From Methylomonas sp. (GTDB lineage Bacteria; Pseudomonadota; Gammaproteobacteria; Methylococcales; Methylomonadaceae): a DNA stretch of 6,672 nt. The notes under the pieces were generated by a model. That model was given only the letters and a program-made list of their open reading frames with translations. It made no database searches and was not told where the DNA came from. The stretch spans positions 1-6,672 of the forward strand of contig JALXCS010000218.1 in the NCBI GenBank assembly GCA_026990815.1, in the 5' to 3' direction. Each line of letters starts with the position of its first letter. Positions within the stretch are counted from its first letter, which is position 1. Both the position numbers and the translations under genes were made by a program. Of this stretch, positions 1 through 4,645 are shown in pieces.

Positions 1-2
1 AT

Positions 3-311
3 AGATTTTTGAAAACTACCCAAAAAATCGGTCCCGCTACCGCTCAGGTCATCATGACCATTCTGACGTCACGCAAACATCCTCAGCAAGGTTATCGCGC
101 CTGTCTGGGCATATTGCGACTCGCCAAGGCCTATAGTGATGCCCGTTTGGAAGCGGCTTGCCAACGCGCCCTCACGCTCGGCACCTGCCGGTATAAAAGT
201 ATTGAATCCATCTTAAAACACCGCTTGGACAGCCAACCCTTACACGAAACACCGGAGCAGACTCTACCCCAAGACCATGACAATATTCGTGGCTCGGATT
301 ACTACCATTAA
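3..311 (+). CDS. istA: IS21-family transposase IstA, C-terminal fragment (5' end outside window)
   Basis: This is the last ~102 codons of an IS21 transposase, the DDE-type enzyme that cuts and joins the element's ends. The frame is open to the left edge of the window, so the TTG at position 9 is not a real start; the catalytic core lies upstream. The visible part matches the conserved IstA tail: the run GPATAQVIMTIL, then HPQQGYRACLGILRLAK, then ARLEAACQRAL and the segment YKSIESILKHRLD. The stop at 309-311 is followed by 38 bases and then the istB start region, the usual pairing. The tail shows no frameshift. Identification rests on family recognition of this C-terminal pattern and on the adjacent istB. 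Confidence 0.9.
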   Translation, partial: RFLKTTQKIGPATAQVIMTILTSRKHPQQGYRACLGILRLAKAYSDARLEAACQRALTLGTCRYKSIESILKHRLDSQPLHETPEQTLPQDHDNIRGSDYYH

Positions 312-338
312 TAAAAAAACAATTCATCATTCACAAAT

Positions 339-342
339 AGGA
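339..342 (+). promoter_or_regulatory. Ribosome-binding site AGGA for the ATG of istB
   Basis: AGGA lies seven bases upstream of an ATG at 350-352. That spacing is ideal and marks the ATG as the original istB start, although its next codon is TGA. The later TTG at 368 has no comparable purine-rich site. Confidence 0.6.
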
Positions 343-367
343 AACGATTATGTGACATCATCCCACA

Positions 368-1081
368 TTGGATAAACTCAAAACACTCAAGTTTACCGGC
401 ATGAGCCATGCCCTGGAAGAGCAAATACAGTGCCCCGAAATAACAGAACTCAGTTTTGAAGAGCGCTTAGGACTGCTGGTCGACCGAGAAATCACCGAAC
501 GTGACAACCGCCGGCTGACTAACCGATTGCGCCAAGCTAAACTAAAACAGCAAGCCTGTCTCGAAGATATCGATTATCAAGCAAATCGCGGACTGGATAA
601 AACCCTGCTGCTGAAACTGAGTGATTGTCAATGGGTGAAAAAATCACTCAATATCCTGATTACCGGCCCCACCGGTGTCGGTAAATCATGGATCGCTTGC
701 GCTTTAGCGCAAAAGGTATGTCGAGAAGGTTATACGGCTTGGTATCAACGTCTACCGCGACTGTTACAGGAACTGCCCTTAGCCAAAGGCGATGGCAGTT
801 ACAGCAAACTATTGGCTCGTCTGGGCAAAACCGATGTCCTGGTATTGGATGATTGGGGTTTATCTAAACTGACAGCGGAACAGCGCCGCGATCTCCTGGA
901 AATCCTCGAAGACCGGCACGGATCAAGATCAACGATCATCACCAGCCAATTACCCTTGGATCAATGGCACGCCATTATTGGTGATGCCACCTTGGCAGAC
1001 GCCATTATGGATCGACTGATTCATAATGCTTACAAAATCAATTTAAGAGGAGAATCGATGCGAAAAAACAATCAAAATTGA
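368..1081 (+). CDS. istB: IS21-family ATP-binding transposition helper IstB, stop at original codon 2
   Basis: IstB is the AAA+ ATPase that remodels target DNA and activates IstA in IS21 transposition. The 237-residue product has a family N-terminus (DKLKTLKFTGM, residues 2-12), a Walker A GPTGVGKS at 100-107, a Walker B VLVLDD at 157-162, a sensor-like TSQLP at 192-196, and the conserved C-terminal DRLIHNA (215-221) and RGESMRK (227-233). Length is close to the usual ~240-250. The start given is TTG at 368, but an in-frame ATG at 350 with a good ribosome-binding site is followed at once by TGA and then by codons for HHPTLDKL, a typical IstB beginning. The natural start therefore seems broken by a nonsense codon. 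Expression would need reinitiation at TTG, readthrough or another start. Otherwise the frame is intact. Confidence 0.93.
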   Translation: MDKLKTLKFTGMSHALEEQIQCPEITELSFEERLGLLVDREITERDNRRLTNRLRQAKLKQQACLEDIDYQANRGLDKTLLLKLSDCQWVKKSLNILITGPTGVGKSWIACALAQKVCREGYTAWYQRLPRLLQELPLAKGDGSYSKLLARLGKTDVLVLDDWGLSKLTAEQRRDLLEILEDRHGSRSTIITSQLPLDQWHAIIGDATLADAIMDRLIHNAYKINLRGESMRKNNQN

Positions 1082-1111
1082 CAACAATAGAGAACTCAGA
1101 GTAAAACTAAA

Positions 1112-1142
1112 CCACCTGCGTCGCTTCGCTCCGACTGGGTGG
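1112..1142 (+). repeat. Hairpin between istB and the IS end repeats
   Basis: CCACC at 1112-1116 pairs with GGTGG at 1138-1142, and GTCG at 1120-1123 pairs with CGAC at 1132-1135, joined by two wobble pairs and one bulged base, around an 8-base loop. There is no T-run after it, so it is not a classic intrinsic terminator. It overlaps the first end repeat. It could hinder read-through transcription or be a structural part of the end; neither can be told from sequence. Confidence 0.5.
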
Positions 1143-1208
1143 CAACTTTCACCGGTTTAGGTGGCAGGCTTCACGTGGAATGGGTGGCAGGTTTCAGTGG
1201 AATACGTA
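1137..1208 (+). repeat. Three tandem ~22-bp end repeats of the IS21-type element
   Basis: Three related units start near 1137, 1159 and 1182. Each has the pattern GGTGGCA, then a CTTTC-like or GTTTC-like block, then a CGG or GTGGAAT end. Multiple internal end repeats are known for IS21-family termini, where they are taken as transposase binding sites. The third unit ends in GGAATACGTA, taken here as the right tip of the element. Confidence 0.75.
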
Positions 1209-1229
1209 CTTTGTTAGTTTGATATTCAT
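1209..1229 (-). pseudogene. Possible 5' stub of a gene cut off by the insertion sequence
   Basis: On the - strand an ATG at 1229-1227 is preceded by AAGGG with a 7-base spacer, an excellent translation start. The frame reads MNIKLTK up to the proposed IS junction and then continues four codons inside the IS end before a TGA at 1196-1194, giving MNIKLTKYVFH. The stub runs in the same direction as the secretion/pilus operon and lies 160 bp after its last gene. A short basic start would suit a prepilin leader or a signal peptide, but seven residues cannot identify a product. The case rests on the ribosome-binding site, the orientation and the abrupt end at the element. A chance start signal in AT-rich sequence is the main alternative. 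Confidence 0.35.
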
Positions 1230-1236
1230 TAGTAAG

Positions 1237-1241
1237 CCCTT
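1237..1241 (-). promoter_or_regulatory. Ribosome-binding site AAGGG of the interrupted leftward gene
   Basis: AAGGG on the - strand lies seven bases before the ATG at 1229. It is the main reason to think a gene once began here. Confidence 0.35.
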
Positions 1242-1265
1242 GTTAAAAATAGGTAAATTAAAAAA

Positions 1266-1281
1266 TGTGAATGTTATCACA
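1266..1281. promoter_or_regulatory. CRP/FNR-superfamily-like palindrome TGTGA-N6-TCACA
   Basis: The sequence is a perfect match to the E. coli CRP core, TGTGA then six bases (ATGTTA) then TCACA, flanked by A/T-rich arms. It lies 37 bp upstream of the interrupted leftward ATG at 1229 and about 110 bp after the stop of the platform-protein gene. It would suit cAMP-CRP or Vfr-type control of the leftward gene, either activation or, this close to the start, repression. The alternative is a small AT-rich terminator: read on the - strand, the same palindrome forms a 5-bp hairpin followed by six T. An outer AAAAATGT/ACATTTTT pair (1261-1268 and 1286-1293) could add to such a structure. Confidence 0.35.
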
Positions 1282-1388
1282 AAAAACATTTTTATGGCTA
1301 ACGTTAATACTAAGCGGCTTAAAGATGGAGTGAAAATAGTCAGGCAGACAAGAGTTGAAGGCAGGGGCCTAGGTGAGGAGAAATTAAA

Positions 1389-2510
1389 TTAATGTACTGC
1401 GCGCGAGAGCTTGAATATAGGTAAAATCAGGGAGCTGACCAATAAGCCAACGATCACGCCCATTACCAACAGCATGACAGGTTCTATCGCTTTGCTGATA
1501 AACTTGAGTATTTTTTCCAGTTCCTGCTGAAAATAATCGGCAATTCGTGTTGTGACCAACGCCAGATTTCCGGTTTCTTCGCCGGTTGTGATCATCTGCT
1601 TCACAATTGGCGGAATGAATGATATTGTTCTAAAGCCTGAAGCCAATGTCCTGCCCGCGGTCACATCCATCGACAATTGGTCGATAAAATCGTGAAAGAT
1701 CCGATTTTTCACGACATCTTTTGCCAGATTCAATGCTTCAATCAAGGAAACTCCATTGGCTAGGGACAAGCCCAGAACACGCATGGTCTGGATGAGATAG
1801 ATTTTCAGAAACAGATTTTTCAGTCCCGGGAATTTCAGTTTTATCAGATCCATGCTGCGGATCCCAGTGTCAGTTTTTGCCCATAGCCAGCATGTCATCA
1901 TGAATCCGACAGAGAATGCCAATATTGCCCACCAATAATGAATAATCAGTTGGCTAAGTGACATAAGAAATAGTGTGGTCGCCGGAAGTTGATTTTGAAT
2001 GGAGATAAATAATGTTGAAAATTTAGGGAACACTATGGCCAGAATAAAGATCACCATAGCGGTTGAGAAAACCATTAAAAAAACCGGGTAAGCCATTGCT
2101 GAAGCTAATGTTGATTTGAATTCCGCTTGCTGTTTTTCCATTTCCAGTAAATGTTCCAGGATGCGGCGGATATATCCACCGCTTTCGCTGGCGGCAATCA
2201 GGCTGACATAGGTGTTGGAAAATACCTGTGGGTGTTTGGCCAGTGCGCTGGAAAAGCTTTGGCCTTCACTGATGTCTTCGGCCATTTTGTGAATGACTTG
2301 TTTGAGACCAGGGTTAGCTGTCTGCTGGGCCAGTACATTCAGGCTAGAATGCAGGTCACTACCGGTTTCCAGCATTAACGCCAAGTGCTCCAGAAAAAAC
2401 ATTCGGTCTTTTTGAGCAATTTTTGTTTTGCCAAAAAATGACAAAGGTTTTGCTTTGTCTTTTTTTTTGGTTTCTGTTGAGTTATCAATTGGTTGAATTT
2501 CCAGCGCCAT
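1389..2510 (-). CDS. GspF/PilC/MshG-type inner-membrane platform protein
   Basis: This is the polytopic inner-membrane protein on which type IV pili or type II secretion pseudopili are assembled; it couples the cytoplasmic ATPase to pilin polymerisation. The 373-residue product has the duplicated T2SSF fold: domain one from about 37 to 160 (FFLEHLALMLETGSDL, later YVSLIAASESGG) and domain two from about 238 to 364 (VLGLSLANGVSLIEAL, later MITTGEETGNL). Hydrophobic segments lie near 142-164, 190-211 and 343-366, the family's usual three. The N-terminal 30 residues are charged and probably cytoplasmic, shorter than in many GspF proteins. The ATG start has AAGG seven bases upstream. The gene follows the ATPase gene after 86 bp in the same direction, the standard E-F order. 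GspF, PilC and MshG cannot be told apart here. The gene appears intact. Confidence 0.93.
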   Translation of the reverse strand: MALEIQPIDNSTETKKKDKAKPLSFFGKTKIAQKDRMFFLEHLALMLETGSDLHSSLNVLAQQTANPGLKQVIHKMAEDISEGQSFSSALAKHPQVFSNTYVSLIAASESGGYIRRILEHLLEMEKQQAEFKSTLASAMAYPVFLMVFSTAMVIFILAIVFPKFSTLFISIQNQLPATTLFLMSLSQLIIHYWWAILAFSVGFMMTCWLWAKTDTGIRSMDLIKLKFPGLKNLFLKIYLIQTMRVLGLSLANGVSLIEALNLAKDVVKNRIFHDFIDQLSMDVTAGRTLASGFRTISFIPPIVKQMITTGEETGNLALVTTRIADYFQQELEKILKFISKAIEPVMLLVMGVIVGLLVSSLILPIFKLSRAVH

Positions 2511-2596
2511 GTTGTTGCCTTGAAAATATGGTTGCTTGTTTAATTTTTCTTCAAATAGTTTCTTTTCATCAGAACAGGAGTAAAAAACCAGGAAGA

Positions 2597-4639
2597 TTAA
2601 ATTTCTTCATAAGCCATTACCCTGGAAATTTCTTCAAGCGTTGTGACTCCTTCCAAAACCCGGTCCAGGCCATCCTGGTAAAGTGAGGCTATTCCAGAAT
2701 TTTTTAAATAGCTGTATAAATCATCTTGAGTGGGATCGTTAATCATGAGTCGTTGTAGTTCTGACGTTACCGGCAAGATTTCGTGATTTGCAATACGACC
2801 TTTGTAACCTGAATCATAGCAGGCAGGACAGCCGCGTCCTTTTGATAACCGAACCTGGCCATGTTGTTGCCAATGATGTCTTTTGATGTCTTCAGTGCTG
2901 GCAATATAGGAGGTTTTGCATTCATCACACACAGTACGGATTAAGCGTTGTGCGATGACGCCGATTAAAGAAGATGATAACAAGTAGGGTTCAATACCCA
3001 TTTCCAGTAACCTACTGATTACTCCCGTGCTTTCGTTGGTATGCAGTGTGGATAAAACCAGATGGCCGGTCAGAGCGGCCTGAACTGCAATTTCAGCGGT
3101 TTCCTTTTCACGAATCTCTCCAACCATCACAATATCCGGGTCTTGTCTCAGAACGTGTTTCAATACTTTAGGAAAGGTCAGGCCAATGGCTTCCTTGACC
3201 TGGTTTTGGTTAACAATATCAATCTGGTATTCGACCGGATCTTCAATGGTGACAATATTTTTTTCGATGGAATTAAGGTAATTAATCGCGGCATAAAGTG
3301 TCGTGGTTTTACCGCTGCCAGTAGGACCTGTAACCAGAATCAGGCCATGAGTGCGTTTTAAAAGTTTGATAAAAGCTGCCTGATTGGCTTCGCTCATGGA
3401 TAATCTTTCAATATTCAGCAGGTTCTGGTTTTTATCCAGTACCCGCAAGACAATTTTTTCACCAAAAATACCAGGCAGGGAACTGAAACGAAGATCAACC
3501 ACCCGGCCCTGAGTGTTGACCTGAATCCTGCCATCCTGAGGCAAGCGCCGTTCGGCAATATCCAGATTGGCCATTACCTTGAGTCTGGAAACTAGGGCAG
3601 GGTGCATTTCTGCACCGGGAGTCATGACTTCGTAAAGAATTCCGTCCAGCCGAAAACGAATGCGGCTTTTTTTACGCCCCGGTTCAATATGAATATCACT
3701 GGCGTTGTCACGAATGGCGCGTTGAATCATGGCGTTAATCAGGTTGACAACCGGACTTTCACTGGATAATTCATCAATGACAGCAAAATCATCGGGAATC
3801 TGAGTGTCGACAACCTCAAAATCTTCTTCGAGATTGCCCAAATATTCTGCGATATCCAGATCACTATCAAGGGCTTCCCCATGCTGACGAGTGATATCGT
3901 CTTTTTTGGCCAATACTGGCGTTACCGTGCAGTTAGTGCGGTTTTTAATTTCGTCCAGTGCCGGCAGATCCTGGGGATCGTTGCTTGCCAGGATCAATTT
4001 ATTGTGAATTTTGAACAAAGGCAAAACTACCAGCCGTTGCGATGTGTCCCTGTCAATGATATTGGCAATGGCCGGGTCCCATAGTCCTGGCCGTAACTGG
4101 ATATAGGGAGTATCTAATTGTTTGCTTAAAGTTTTCAACAAATCAGATTCACTGACCCAGCCTTTTTCCAGTAGTATCATACCCATGCGTTTACCGGTCG
4201 CCGACTGTATTTGCAAGGCTTTGTCGATAATTTCCGGTGCCACCAATTGTTCGGCAATGAGCATGTCGCCGAGACGTGATTTTTGGTTATCTGATGATTC
4301 TGGTTTTCTAAGGGTGTCTTTGCCTGAGCGGTTTATGACAGGAATAAAATTGCCAACACCGGTGATTTTAAGTACTTCAGAAATGATACTGTTGGTATTG
4401 ACCAGAGTAATTGAACCACCTTTTGGCAAAAGTTGCTCACGCCATTCCAGTAGTAATTCCAGGACTTTACTGCTAATGGTTGGGACAGTGCTGAAGTCAA
4501 GAATCAGCAAGGTTTCACCAGCACTAATACATTGCTCAATTTCAGCTTGCAAAAGATTCAGGCCGTGTGTTTCCGCCAGGGAACCAGAAGGAGCAAGATA
4601 GGTATTAACTCCTACTTGACTGCGAATAATCTCTGTCAT
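2597..4639 (-). CDS. STAS-MshEN-GspE/PilB fusion: pilus or secretion assembly ATPase
   Basis: A 680-residue hexameric-type ATPase that would power pilus or pseudopilus assembly at the inner membrane. Residues ~5-105 look like a STAS domain: LLILDFSTVPTISSKVLELL (44-63) matches the STAS strand-helix core, with S57 at the position phosphorylated in SpoIIAA. Residues 122-174 form an MshEN domain of two 24-residue cyclic-di-GMP motifs (R122-Q145 and R151-Q174) separated by five residues. The ATPase follows: ASDIHIEP (313-320), Walker A GPTGSGKT (438-445), Asp box TIEDPVEY (464-471), Walker B DPDIVMVGEIRE (500-511), His box TGHLVLSTLHTN (524-535), and a zinc site with C571/C574 and C604/C607. The tetracysteine site argues for an assembly ATPase and against a PilT-type retraction ATPase. 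The ATG start overlaps translation signals of the gene before it: a GGA nine bases upstream abuts that gene's TAA, with a 6-bp gap, so translation may be coupled. The STAS fusion is unusual. Confidence 0.93.
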   Translation of the reverse strand: MTEIIRSQVGVNTYLAPSGSLAETHGLNLLQAEIEQCISAGETLLILDFSTVPTISSKVLELLLEWREQLLPKGGSITLVNTNSIISEVLKITGVGNFIPVINRSGKDTLRKPESSDNQKSRLGDMLIAEQLVAPEIIDKALQIQSATGKRMGMILLEKGWVSESDLLKTLSKQLDTPYIQLRPGLWDPAIANIIDRDTSQRLVVLPLFKIHNKLILASNDPQDLPALDEIKNRTNCTVTPVLAKKDDITRQHGEALDSDLDIAEYLGNLEEDFEVVDTQIPDDFAVIDELSSESPVVNLINAMIQRAIRDNASDIHIEPGRKKSRIRFRLDGILYEVMTPGAEMHPALVSRLKVMANLDIAERRLPQDGRIQVNTQGRVVDLRFSSLPGIFGEKIVLRVLDKNQNLLNIERLSMSEANQAAFIKLLKRTHGLILVTGPTGSGKTTTLYAAINYLNSIEKNIVTIEDPVEYQIDIVNQNQVKEAIGLTFPKVLKHVLRQDPDIVMVGEIREKETAEIAVQAALTGHLVLSTLHTNESTGVISRLLEMGIEPYLLSSSLIGVIAQRLIRTVCDECKTSYIASTEDIKRHHWQQHGQVRLSKGRGCPACYDSGYKGRIANHEILPVTSELQRLMINDPTQDDLYSYLKNSGIASLYQDGLDRVLEGVTTLEEISRVMAYEEI

Positions 4640-4645
4640 CAGTAG

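Larger units (their letters stand above)
1..1208 (+). mobile_element. IS21-family insertion sequence, right-hand portion
   Basis: The stretch contains the C-terminal end of IstA, then IstB in the same direction, then repeated end sequences, which is the standard IS21-family order. The left end lies outside the window. The right end is placed just after the third copy of a ~22-bp repeat, at the GGAATACGTA motif near 1199-1208. The exact junction is uncertain by several bases because the CA terminus usual for the family is not present there. The other junction and any target duplication cannot be seen. Presence of the element is near certain; the boundary is an estimate. Confidence 0.88.

Noticed and set aside
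1219..1246. Leftward TTAACA and TATCAA boxes 16 bp apart, placing a start site 61.5 bp from the CRP-like palindrome centre
   Set aside because: The geometry is attractive, but the transcript would begin downstream of the leftward ATG at 1229 and its ribosome-binding site, so both signals cannot serve one gene; the -10 box is weak.
1311..1321. Short palindrome TAAGC-G-GCTTA
   Set aside because: Arms of five bases with one central base are common by chance and cannot form a hairpin; no partner site is seen.
1180..1392. Rightward 70-codon frame, or its inner ATG at 1294 giving 32 codons
   Set aside because: It begins inside the IS end repeat, the inner ATG has no ribosome-binding site, the composition is not protein-like, and it runs into the 3' end of the convergent platform-protein gene.
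1376..1424. Rightward AGGAG followed by an ATG at 1392 (ten codons)
   Set aside because: The spacing is long, the frame stops after ten codons, and it lies within the 3' end of the convergent platform-protein gene.
2151..2378. Rightward frames within the platform-protein and ATPase genes (also 2423-2686, 3062-3361, 3881-4084, 4122-4601)
   Set aside because: They are antisense to clearly coding sequence with conserved domains and have no recognisable motifs of their own.
2525..2554. Possible leftward promoter in the 86-bp gap before the platform gene: TTGAAG and CATATT, 18 bp apart
   Set aside because: Both boxes match consensus weakly in an AT-rich stretch where such matches are expected by chance; read-through from the ATPase gene is simpler.
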